DNA of 64,000 bases from Actinomycetes bacterium. GTDB lineage: Bacteria > Actinomycetota > Actinomycetes > Actinomycetales > Dermatophilaceae. Position 1 is the first letter of the stretch; each line of letters opens with the position of its first letter. The DNA lies in the NCBI GenBank assembly GCA_023420415.1, contig JAEZWF010000056.1, positions 1 to 64,000 on the forward strand, given 5' to 3'. The position numbers and the translations under genes are program-made. Shown in pieces: positions 8,187-15,660 of this stretch. The notes beneath the pieces are model-generated. The model saw only the letters and a program-made list of their open reading frames with translations. It was not told the DNA's origin and did no database searches.

Positions 8187-9646
8187 CGCACGCCCTCCAT
8201 CAGCCGCGAGATCGGCTTGGTCAGCGCCAGCATCACCAGACCCACCACGACCGCGACGCCACCGACCCAGAGGAAGAACGGGCGCTCGTCGCTCGGGTCG
8301 TAGTAGCCGGCCAGCTTGCCGGCCATCGCCGTGCCGAGGGCGACCGACAGGAAGAACAGGGCCACCATCTGGGTGGTGAAGCGCGCCGGGGCGAGCTTGG
8401 TGGCCAGCGACAGGCCCACCGGCGAGAGCAGCAGCTCGGCGACGGTGAACACGAACAGGATCAGGACGAGCCCGAGCAGGGGCACCGAGTGGTCACCCGA
8501 CGGCATGAGCAGGAACACGAAGAACGCCAGCCCCATGAGCAGCGTGCCGAGCCCGAACTTCACCGGGGTCGAGGGCTGCCGGTCCCCGAGCCGGGTCCAC
8601 AGGGCTGCGAACACACCGGCCAGCACGATGATGAAGATGGGGTTGATCGAGTTGACCCACGACACCGGCATCTCCCAGCCGAACAGGTTCCGGTCGAGGC
8701 GCTTGTCGGAGTAGATCGTCACCACGGTGAACTGCTGCTGGTACAGCGACCAGAAGACCGCACTTGCCAGGAACATCGGGATGAACGCCAGGACCCGGTG
8801 CCGCTCGGTGGCGGTCAGGTCGCGGCTGGACAAGATCACGGCGAAGTACACGACCGCGGCAATGGCGCTGAGCGCGATGACGATCGTCGACAGGCGTCCG
8901 GCCGTGATGACCCCGGTGAGGACGAGCACGATGAGGAGGACCAACGCGGCCACCCCGGCGAGCAGGTAGCGCGTGCGGGCACTCGCCGGAAGGGGGTTGG
9001 CGATGTGGTGGGTCTCCTTCGGCAGACGCTTGCGGCCCAGGGCGTACTGCACCAGGCCGGCCGCCATGCCGACCGCTGCCAGGCCGAACCCGAAGTGGAA
9101 TCCCCACTCCTTCTGCAGCAGCCCGGTCAGCAGCGGTCCGAAGAACGCACCGATGTTGATGCCCATGTAGAACAGCGAGAACCCGGCGTCGCGCCGTTCG
9201 TCGTGCTCGTCGTACAACGAACCCACGAGCGAGGTCGCGTTGGCCTTGACGCCGCCACTGCCGAGTGCGATCAGCACCAGGCCCACCCCGACACCGAGCA
9301 GCCCCGGCAGGACAGCCAGCGCGATGTGGCCCAGCATGACCAGGACCGCGCTGTAGAACAGCGTCCTCTCCGGGCCGATCAGCCGGTCGGCGACCCAGGC
9401 GCCGAGGATCGTCGAGAGGTAGACCGCCCCGCCGTAGGCGCCGACGATGCCGGTGGCGACGCCCTCGTCGATGCCGAGCCCGCCCTGGGCGGCCGAGTAG
9501 TACAGGTAGATCAGCAGGATTCCCTGCATCCCGTAGAAGCTGAACCGCTCCCACAGCTCGACCCCGAACAGGTTGGCCAGCACCCGTGGCTGCCCGAAGA
9601 AACCGGTGTCGCTGGAGGTGGGCTCGGTGCGGGAGGAAGTGCTCAC
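8183..9646 (-). CDS. POT/PTR-family proton-dependent peptide transporter
   Basis: This protein of about 487 residues has 12-14 hydrophobic segments. The PTR2 family signatures are visible: ELWERFSFYGMQGILLIYLYY near the N-terminus, then YLSTILGAWVADRLIG, then FSLFYMGINIGAFFGPLLTG. ExxER-like residues of the proton-coupled site are in the first helix. It should import di- and tripeptides across the cytoplasmic membrane. I start at the GTG at 9644-9646, which precedes the conserved region by about 25 residues. A CATGGT hexamer lies 6 nt upstream and there is no Shine-Dalgarno sequence. The gene overlaps the end of the iron ATPase gene by 4 nt on the opposite strand. Confidence 0.9.
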   Translation of the reverse strand: MSTSSRTEPTSSDTGFFGQPRVLANLFGVELWERFSFYGMQGILLIYLYYSAAQGGLGIDEGVATGIVGAYGGAVYLSTILGAWVADRLIGPERTLFYSAVLVMLGHIALAVLPGLLGVGVGLVLIALGSGGVKANATSLVGSLYDEHDERRDAGFSLFYMGINIGAFFGPLLTGLLQKEWGFHFGFGLAAVGMAAGLVQYALGRKRLPKETHHIANPLPASARTRYLLAGVAALVLLIVLVLTGVITAGRLSTIVIALSAIAAVVYFAVILSSRDLTATERHRVLAFIPMFLASAVFWSLYQQQFTVVTIYSDKRLDRNLFGWEMPVSWVNSINPIFIIVLAGVFAALWTRLGDRQPSTPVKFGLGTLLMGLAFFVFLLMPSGDHSVPLLGLVLILFVFTVAELLLSPVGLSLATKLAPARFTTQMVALFFLSVALGTAMAGKLAGYYDPSDERPFFLWVGGVAVVVGLVMLALTKPISRLMEGVR

Positions 9647-9693
9647 CCTGCGACCATGCCACTCCCCTGCGAACGGGGGCAAAACGACGTCGC

Positions 9694-10038
9694 TCAGCCC
9701 ACGGCAGCACGGCGCCGCAGCCGGCGCAGGCTCAGCGCCTCCACCTCGTAGCGGCTGACCGCGGCCGCTCCGGCCCGGAAGAACCGGCGCCGCAGGGCAC
9801 CCGACACCTCCAGCAGGTCGCCGTCGGTCAGGGTGCCCGCCGCCCGGCGGGTCCGCGCGGACCAGCACGCCACGTCGATGGTGTCGACGCTGGCCCCTCC
9901 TTCCCGCGGCCGCGCACGTGGCACCACCAGCCGCAGCCCGGCGACCGTGTCGCCACTCGGCAGCTCGCGGACCGTGACCTCGCCGCTGAACCGTCCCACC
10001 AGCCGTACCTCGTTGACCCACTCATCCGTCTCGTCCAT
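9694..10038 (-). CDS. Short single-stranded DNA-binding protein (SSB-like)
   Basis: This 114-residue protein has an OB fold of the bacterial SSB type: NEVRLVGRFSGEVTVRELPSG, then DTIDVACWSARTRRAAGTLTDGDLLEVSGALRRRF. It lacks the acidic C-terminal tip (DDIPF) that recruits partners in the main SSB, so it is likely a second, specialised SSB. The ATG at 10036-10038 is preceded 7 nt upstream by CAGGCT, with no Shine-Dalgarno sequence. It is transcribed away from the GNAT gene. Whether it serves repair, competence or another process cannot be told. Confidence 0.85.
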   Translation of the reverse strand: MDETDEWVNEVRLVGRFSGEVTVRELPSGDTVAGLRLVVPRARPREGGASVDTIDVACWSARTRRAAGTLTDGDLLEVSGALRRRFFRAGAAAVSRYEVEALSLRRLRRRAAVG

Positions 10039-10150
10039 GCCCCCGAGCCTGACCGGGTGGGCACCCGCAGCGACAGCCCGTCGGTCCCTGCCTGTGGACA
10101 GGACCGGCCGTCGCGGCCTCCTGTGGACGAGCCGCTGGCAGACTCGGCGC

Positions 10151-10663
10151 GTGACGACAACCGGGACCAGCGACGCGGTGCTCCGACCCATCACCGATGA
10201 CGACGTCGAGACCGTGCTGAGGCTCAACGCCGACCACGTGGAGCTCCTGTCCCCCATGGACGCCGACCGGCTGCAGCGGCTGCGCCGGTGGGCCACCCGC
10301 GCCGACGTCATCGAGTGTGACGGGCAGGTCGCCGGGTTCGTCCTCGTCTTCGGCCCGGGCACCGCCTACGACTCGGACAACTACCGGTGGTTCGGCCAGC
10401 GGTATGCCGGGGACTTCCACTACCTCGACCGCATCGTCATCGACGACCGCTTCCGGCGCCGCGGCCTCGCGTCCGCGGTCTACGACGCCGTCGAACGGGA
10501 CTCCGCCTCCCACGGCCGGCTCACCCTCGAGGTCAACGTCGACCCGCCCAACGAGCCCTCGCTGGCGTTCCACGAGTCGCGCGGCTACCGGCCCGTCGGG
10601 GAGCGTGGCGAGCCGGGGCACCGGGTCGTCCTCCTGGTCAGGTCGACCGGTCCGAACGTCTGA
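10151..10663 (+). CDS. GNAT-family N-acetyltransferase
   Basis: This 170-residue single-domain protein shows the GNAT acetyl-CoA loop DRFRRRGLASAVYDAV, preceded by the strand YLDRIVIDD and followed by LTLEVNVDPPNEPSLAFHES. It resembles the group with predicted PhnO/RimI-type folds that acetylate small amines or protein N-termini. The substrate is unknown. The GTG at 10151 has CAGACT 6 nt upstream and no Shine-Dalgarno sequence. Confidence 0.88.
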   Translation: MTTTGTSDAVLRPITDDDVETVLRLNADHVELLSPMDADRLQRLRRWATRADVIECDGQVAGFVLVFGPGTAYDSDNYRWFGQRYAGDFHYLDRIVIDDRFRRRGLASAVYDAVERDSASHGRLTLEVNVDPPNEPSLAFHESRGYRPVGERGEPGHRVVLLVRSTGPNV

Positions 10664-10756
10664 GGGTCCACCATCAGGGGGAGACGGGCGTGACCTTCGC
10701 GGGTTAGGGTTCGTTACGTTGGGTAGACGCCCCAGGGACGGGCGACGGACGAGGAC

Positions 10757-12109
10757 GTGGACGTGGTTTGGGTCGGGGCCAGGACGGCAGCGAGCATCGC
10801 AGCGGTCGTTGCGATGAGCGCGTTCGGCGCCACCGCGGCATACGCATCGACCACGACCCCCACCACCACGCCGACGGGGACGACGTCCACCGGCACGGCG
10901 ACCCCGACTCCCCCGGTGACGACGACCGGTGGCACCGGGTCCACGAGTGGCGCGGCCACGGCGACCCCCGGCACCGGCGGGGAGAAGACCCTGAGCCCGG
11001 CCGAGCTGGCCGACCAGATCGCCCAGGCGCAGGCGCTCACCGATGACCTGACCGAGTCCAACGCCGGCATCGCCGCGGCAGCCGGCAAGCTGCAGCGGCT
11101 CGCGATCCAGGCCAACACCCTGCTGCAGGACTACGCCGAGGCCCGCGACGCCGAACGCACCGCGCGCACCGAGGCCAACCAGGCCGTGGCCGTCTACAAA
11201 CGGCTCACCACCCAGATGGGCAAGGACCGCAAGGCGCTGGGCCAGTGGGCCTACCTCGCCTACGCCGGCACCGGCGGCACGATCAGCGACCTCGGCTCGA
11301 TGATCGAGACGCTCGGCAAGCCGGCCGCCGAGGCGACCGACCTCGCCGGCCAGCTCTCCTACCTCAGCAACCAGCGCAGCGGCGCCTTCGAGCGGGTGCA
11401 GAACCAGACCGAGCTCCAGCAGGCGGTCGCCGCCAAGGCGGTCGAGGCGAGCACCCGCGCCACCGAGGCGGCGCAGCAGGCCAAGGAGGCCAAGGAGAAG
11501 CTCGACACGGTGATCGCCGAGCAGAAGGCGCAGCTCGAGGCCACCCGCAAGCTGCACGCCGAGCAGGTCAGCAAGGCCGGCCCGATCGCCGGGCTGCTCC
11601 TCGGCAGCGAGGACGAGGACGCCCGCAAGGTGACCGAGAAGCTGCGCGCGGCCCTCGTGGTCCCGGGCGTCGCCGCCGACGGCTCGGTGAAGGCCTGCAG
11701 CACCAACGACATCGAGTACCCCAACGGCCAGATCCCCGCCGCCGGTCTGTGCCCGCTCGTCGGCTCCCCCGGCGACAGCCTGCGCCCGGCCGCCGCCGCC
11801 GCGTTCAACGCGATGAGCCTGGCCTACCGCAAGGACACCGGGTCGACCCTGTGCATCACCGACTCCTACCGGTCCTACTCCGAGCAGATCACCGTCAAGG
11901 CGGCCAAGGGCAAGTGGGCCGCCACCCCCGGCTACAGCGAGCACGGCTTCGGCCGAGCCCTCGACCTGTGTGGCGGCGTCGAGAACTTCGGTGCACCGGC
12001 CCACCTCTGGATGAAGCAGAACGCGCCTCTCTACGGCTGGTTCCACCCCGCGTGGGCCGAGCCGAACGGTTCGCTCCCCGAGCCGTGGCACTGGGAGTAT
12101 GCCGGGTAG
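10757..12109 (+). CDS. Secreted M15-family D-alanyl-D-alanine carboxypeptidase with coiled coil
   Basis: This 450-residue protein has an N-terminal export signal (TAASIAAVVAMSAFGATAAYA) and a Thr/Pro-rich linker (TTTPTTTPTG). A long Ala/Glu-rich coiled coil spans about residues 80-250, and the C-terminal domain is VanY-like. The zinc motif SEHGFGRALD and the terminal PEPWHWEY carry the His-Asp-His ligands and catalytic acid of the M15B family. It should trim peptidoglycan stem peptides outside the membrane. The coiled coil resembles the regulatory N-terminal regions of NlpC/P60-type hydrolases that dock on FtsEX, but that role is inference. The GTG at 10757 was chosen, and another GTG lies 6 nt later. 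Confidence 0.85.
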   Translation: MDVVWVGARTAASIAAVVAMSAFGATAAYASTTTPTTTPTGTTSTGTATPTPPVTTTGGTGSTSGAATATPGTGGEKTLSPAELADQIAQAQALTDDLTESNAGIAAAAGKLQRLAIQANTLLQDYAEARDAERTARTEANQAVAVYKRLTTQMGKDRKALGQWAYLAYAGTGGTISDLGSMIETLGKPAAEATDLAGQLSYLSNQRSGAFERVQNQTELQQAVAAKAVEASTRATEAAQQAKEAKEKLDTVIAEQKAQLEATRKLHAEQVSKAGPIAGLLLGSEDEDARKVTEKLRAALVVPGVAADGSVKACSTNDIEYPNGQIPAAGLCPLVGSPGDSLRPAAAAAFNAMSLAYRKDTGSTLCITDSYRSYSEQITVKAAKGKWAATPGYSEHGFGRALDLCGGVENFGAPAHLWMKQNAPLYGWFHPAWAEPNGSLPEPWHWEYAG

Positions 12110-12202
12110 TCACCCGTCGTAGTCACCGTCGCCTCGACTCGCCGCCGGCGATTGGGTACGAATGCGCATCCGCGGCGCTGACGCCTGTGCCACGCTTCAC
12201 GC

Positions 12203-13768
12203 ATGACGACTGAGGCCTCCCCCCGAGGCGATGCGGCCTATGCCGAGACAGACCGCTACAAACGCCCCTGGTACTGGTACGACTGGGCCAACTCGGCGTT
12301 CGTCACGACGGTCGGCACGGTCCTGTTCGCCCCCTACCTCACCACCGTCGCCAAGAAGGCCGCCTGTCCCACCCAGGACGCCGACGCCCGCTGCGGCGTC
12401 GACCTGTACGTCGTGCCCGCCGCCGCGAACCTGCCGGGCTGGGTCTGGAAGCTCGCGCTCGCGCTCACCCTCATCGGTCTGCTGGCGCTGGTCGCCAACG
12501 TCGTCGCGCTGATCCGGGCCCGCACCGCTCCCCTTCCCTCGGCCCTGCCGCTGGCTGCCGCTGCCGCGGGTGCCGTCGCCCTGGTCCTCACGGCCCCCTT
12601 GGACCCCGGGTCCGTCGCGTCGTACACCGTGACCCTGTCGACGATCCTGTCGGCGGTCCTGCTCGTCTTCGTCGGTGCCATCACCGACCGCACCCCGCGC
12701 CCGGCCAGGTTGCTCGGGCTGTTCGCCTGGACCGGCTCCCTCGCGGCCGCGCTGATGTTCTTCCTCAACGGCCAGAACTGGCGGTACGGCGCCGCGCTGA
12801 TGATCCTCGCCACCGTCTGCCTGGGTGCCTCGCTCGTGGTCTACGACGCGATCCTCGTGCGGATCGCCTCCCCCGACGAGCGGGATGCGGTGTCCTCCAA
12901 GGGGTGGGCGCTGGGCTACCTCGGTGGCGGGCTGCTGCTGGCCGCCAACCTCGTCATCGTCTCCAAGCCCGACCTGGTTGGCGGCGACACGGCCACCGCG
13001 GTCCGGATCAGCCTGCTGTCGGCGGGGCTGTGGTGGGGCATCTTCACGATCATCCCGGTGCGCGGCATGTGGAACCTGCGCGGTGCCCAGATCCCCCGCG
13101 CCGACGAGCCGCAGGCCGGCATCGTCCGCGGCAGCTGGGCCCAGCTGGGGCACACCTTCCGCGACATGCGGGCCTTCCCGCAGACCATGTTGTTCCTGCT
13201 GGCCTACCTGTTCTTCAACGACGGCATCCAGACCGTCATCTCCTCCAGCAGCCTCTACGGGGCCGAGCAGCTGGGGTTCGCCCAGAGCCAGCTCATCGCG
13301 CTGATCCTGCTGGTGCAGTTCGTGGCGTTCGGGGGTGCGCTGCTGTTCGGGCGGCTCGCACGCAGCTTCGGGGCGTGGCGCACCATCCTCGGTTCGCTCG
13401 TGGCGTGGTCGGCCATCGTCGTCGCCGCGTTCTTCGTCCCCGCCAAGGCCTTCGTCCCGTTCATCGCGCTCGGGGTCCTCATCGGCATCGTGCTCGGCGG
13501 CAGCCAGGCCCTGAGCCGGTCGCTGTTCAGCCAGCTGGTCCCGAAGTCACGAGAGGCCGAGTTCTTCGCGTTCTACCAGGCCATGGAGCGGGGCACGTCG
13601 TGGTTCGGCACCCTGCTGTTCGGCCTGGTCCACCAGCTCACCGACTCCTACCGTCCGGCGATCGTGGCACTCATCGTCTTCTTCGTCATCGGGTTCGTGC
13701 TGCTGCGCAAGGTCGACGTCAGGCAGGGCATCCGCGACGCCGGCAACGAGCTGCCCGCGGTCGTGTGA
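12203..13768 (+). CDS. UMF1/Atg22-type MFS transporter
   Basis: This 521-residue membrane protein has about 12 helices. The family hallmark WYWYDWANSAFVTTVGTVLF is near the N-terminus, with LGYLGGGLLL in the middle and GGSQALSRSLFSQLVPKSREAEFFAFY between the C-terminal helices. It belongs to the MFS group related to yeast vacuolar effluxer Atg22. Bacterial members are uncharacterised and may export amino acids or other small molecules. The ATG at 12203 has no clear Shine-Dalgarno sequence. A hairpin at 13802-13823 follows. Confidence 0.88.
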   Translation: MTTEASPRGDAAYAETDRYKRPWYWYDWANSAFVTTVGTVLFAPYLTTVAKKAACPTQDADARCGVDLYVVPAAANLPGWVWKLALALTLIGLLALVANVVALIRARTAPLPSALPLAAAAAGAVALVLTAPLDPGSVASYTVTLSTILSAVLLVFVGAITDRTPRPARLLGLFAWTGSLAAALMFFLNGQNWRYGAALMILATVCLGASLVVYDAILVRIASPDERDAVSSKGWALGYLGGGLLLAANLVIVSKPDLVGGDTATAVRISLLSAGLWWGIFTIIPVRGMWNLRGAQIPRADEPQAGIVRGSWAQLGHTFRDMRAFPQTMLFLLAYLFFNDGIQTVISSSSLYGAEQLGFAQSQLIALILLVQFVAFGGALLFGRLARSFGAWRTILGSLVAWSAIVVAAFFVPAKAFVPFIALGVLIGIVLGGSQALSRSLFSQLVPKSREAEFFAFYQAMERGTSWFGTLLFGLVHQLTDSYRPAIVALIVFFVIGFVLLRKVDVRQGIRDAGNELPAVV

Positions 13769-13801
13769 GGCTGTGACTTCGGTCACATGAGCCAACCCTG
13801 A

Positions 13802-13823
13802 CCTGCGGTTTTCCGTCCGCAGG
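13802..13823 (+). terminator. Probable terminator of the UMF1-type MFS gene
   Basis: CCTGCGG at 13802-13808 pairs with CCGCAGG at 13817-13823 across an 8-nt T-rich loop, 33 nt after the MFS stop codon. There is no U-tract, as is common for high-GC actinobacterial terminators. It also separates the MFS gene from the rbpA promoter. Confidence 0.5.
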
Positions 13824-13838
13824 GGCAGACGACCAGCC

Positions 13839-13864
13839 GGAACATTCGACCCTCCTCCTGCGTT
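13839..13864 (+). promoter_or_regulatory. Sigma-R/SigH-type promoter of rbpA
   Basis: GGAAC at 13839-13843 is followed after exactly 18 nt by GTT at 13862-13864, matching the oxidative/thiol-stress sigma consensus GGAAT-N18-GTT of Streptomyces SigR and mycobacterial SigH. The rbpA ATG is about 80 nt further on. rbpA is an established SigR target in Streptomyces coelicolor, which supports the call. Confidence 0.65.
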
Positions 13865-13942
13865 GTCACAGGCGAATCCCCCACGACCAGCCTCCAAGGG
13901 CGGCGGGCGTCGTGGGACCTCGAACGTTGGGAGAACCCCGTC

Positions 13943-14302
13943 ATGGCAGAGCGCACCCTCAGGGGCAGCCGAATGGTCACGCACAGCCTCGAGACCGAGG
14001 AGCACGTGGTCCCGAGCGAGCGGCAGATCACCGCCTACGTGTGCCCGCAGGGGCACCGCACGGAGCTGCCGTTCTCGATCGAGGCCGAGATCCCGCCCAC
14101 GTGGGAGTGCCGCTGCGGTGAGGTCGCCCGTCTCGTCGACGGCCCCGAGCCCGAGGCCAAGGCCGAGAAGCACCAGCGCACGCACTGGGACATGCTGCTC
14201 GAGCGCCGCTCCATCCCCGAGCTGGAGGAGCTGCTCGAGGAGCGGCTCACCCTGCTGCGGGCGTCCCGCGGCGAGAAGCCGCGCCGCAAGCGTACGGCCT
14301 GA
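13943..14302 (+). CDS. rbpA: RNA polymerase-binding protein RbpA
   Basis: This 119-residue protein aligns along its length with RbpA. The N-terminal arm is ERTLRGSRM. The beta-barrel core has cysteines CPQGH and CRCG (about residues 34-55), and the sigma-interacting tail reads HWDMLLERRSIPELEELLEERL. RbpA binds RNA polymerase and the principal sigma factor, stabilises the open complex and, in some species, lowers rifampicin sensitivity. A sigma-R-like promoter lies upstream and a strong bidirectional hairpin terminator follows. In Mycobacterium tuberculosis rbpA (Rv2050) also neighbours ppm1 and an fxsA-like gene, as here. Confidence 0.97.
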   Translation: MAERTLRGSRMVTHSLETEEHVVPSERQITAYVCPQGHRTELPFSIEAEIPPTWECRCGEVARLVDGPEPEAKAEKHQRTHWDMLLERRSIPELEELLEERLTLLRASRGEKPRRKRTA

Positions 14303-14328
14303 CCACCCGGCACACCCGAAGAACGACC

Positions 14329-14358
14329 GAAGGCCGCGTCCACGAGGACGCGGCCTTC
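14329..14358. terminator. Bidirectional terminator between rbpA and fxsA
   Basis: GAAGGCCGCGTCC at 14329-14341 and GGACGCGGCCTTC at 14346-14358 form a perfect 13-bp stem with a 4-nt loop (ACGA). It lies between convergent genes, about 27 nt from each stop, and can work in both directions. Confidence 0.85.
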
Positions 14359-14383
14359 GTCATGTCCGGTCACCACCGAGCGC

Positions 14384-14893
14384 CTACAGGACCTCGCCCT
14401 CGATGACGTCGGGTCCGCTGGGCCCGTCACCTCCGCGCCCCGGTCCCCCACCACGACCGGTGTATGCCGTGAAGCCACCGAGGAGGCGACGCGCCACCGC
14501 CGCCTCCAGGACGGTGCGCGCCAGCGGGCGGGTCATCGGCAGGACGAAGAAGAACCCGACGAGGTCAGTGACGAAGCCGGGCGTGAGGAGCAGCGTGCCG
14601 CCGACGAGCACCAGTGCTGCGTCCGCGAGCTGGCGGGACGGCATCTGTCCGGTCGACAGGGCGGTCGTGAGGGCACGCCAGGCCCTCCCACCCTCGCGCT
14701 TGACGAGCCAGGCGCCCAGCGCGGACTCGGCAAGGAGCAGCAGCACCGTGGGCCAGCCGCCGATCACCTTGCCGACCGCGATGATCGCGGCGATCTCGAC
14801 GATCGGCACGACGAGCAGCAGCACGAACACGACCACGAGCCAGCGGGGCCGGCGACGACGCGCGTACGGCGTGCGGCCTACAGCCGGTGCCAC
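14384..14893 (-). CDS. fxsA: FxsA-family membrane protein
   Basis: This 169-residue protein has about four hydrophobic segments and the FxsA core: PIVEIAAIIAVGKVIGGWPT, then ESALGAWLVKREG and LLLTPGFVTDLVGFFFVLP. In Escherichia coli FxsA overproduction relieves F-plasmid exclusion of phage T7. The normal role is unknown, and it lies in the cytoplasmic membrane. The start overlaps the end of ppm1 by 16 nt, so it is translated as the last gene of lnt-ppm1-fxsA. The C-terminal tail is Gly/Pro-rich and acidic. Confidence 0.9.
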   Translation of the reverse strand: MAPAVGRTPYARRRRPRWLVVVFVLLLVVPIVEIAAIIAVGKVIGGWPTVLLLLAESALGAWLVKREGGRAWRALTTALSTGQMPSRQLADAALVLVGGTLLLTPGFVTDLVGFFFVLPMTRPLARTVLEAAVARRLLGGFTAYTGRGGGPGRGGDGPSGPDVIEGEVL

Positions 14894-15660
14894 GTCGGCT
14901 CCCCACGCCGGAGTCGGCGCAGCTGGCCGGCCCGGTGGTGCACGCCCCAGGTGGTGATGCGCTGCAGCGACTCGCGCATGATGTCACGGCTCATCTTGGA
15001 GTCGCCGATCTCGCGCTCGACGAAGGTGATGGGCACCTCGACCACCGTCATGCCCCGCTCCACCGCTCGCCGGGTCAGGTCGGTCTGGAACGAGTAGCCC
15101 TGCGAGGCGACGTCGTCCAGGCCGATGCGGCGCAGCGCGTCGGCGGTGTAGACGCGGTAGCCGGCGGTCGCGTCGCTGACCGGCATCCCGAGCAGCACCC
15201 GGATGTAGAGGTTGCCGCCGACCGACAGCGCCTTGCGGTGCAGCGGCCAGTTCACGACCGAGCCGCCGCGCACCCAGCGGGACCCGATGACGAGGTCGGC
15301 ACCGGCCGCGGTGGCCGCCAGCAGCGCCGGCAGCTGCTCGGGCTGGTGCGACCCGTCGGCGTCCATCTCCACGATGGCGTCGTAGCCGCGGTCAAGGGCC
15401 CACTGGAACCCGGCAAGGTAGGCCCGTCCCAGGCCCTCCTTGCCGGCGCGGTGCAGCACGTGCACCTGGGCGTCCGTGGCGGCGAGCTCGTCGGCGACCC
15501 GGCCGGTGCCGTCCGGGCTGTTGTCGTCGAGGACGAGGATGTCCGCGGCGGGCACAGCGCGCCGGATGCGCTCGACGACGAGCGGCAGGTTCTCGCGCTC
15601 GTTGTACGTGGGGATGCAGACGAGCACCCGGGTGGTGTCAGCTGACGCTGGGTGTGGCAA
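14878..15660 (-). CDS. ppm1: Polyprenol-phosphate mannosyltransferase (Ppm1/DPM1-like)
   Basis: This GT2-family enzyme of about 260 residues transfers mannose from GDP-mannose to polyprenyl phosphate, supplying mannose for lipoglycans and protein O-mannosylation. The motifs VCIPTYNERENLPLVV, DILVLDDNSPDGTG, VEMDADGSHQPEQLP and the QTDLTRRA region fit DPM1. In M. tuberculosis this domain is fused behind an Lnt domain. Here it is separate but overlaps the lnt stop by 23 nt. I place the start at a TTG (15658-15660) because AGAAGGA precedes it by 8 nt. A later GTG at 15627 has no Shine-Dalgarno sequence. Translational coupling with lnt is likely. Confidence 0.92.
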   Translation of the reverse strand: MPHPASADTTRVLVCIPTYNERENLPLVVERIRRAVPAADILVLDDNSPDGTGRVADELAATDAQVHVLHRAGKEGLGRAYLAGFQWALDRGYDAIVEMDADGSHQPEQLPALLAATAAGADLVIGSRWVRGGSVVNWPLHRKALSVGGNLYIRVLLGMPVSDATAGYRVYTADALRRIGLDDVASQGYSFQTDLTRRAVERGMTVVEVPITFVEREIGDSKMSRDIMRESLQRITTWGVHHRAGQLRRLRRGEPTWHRL

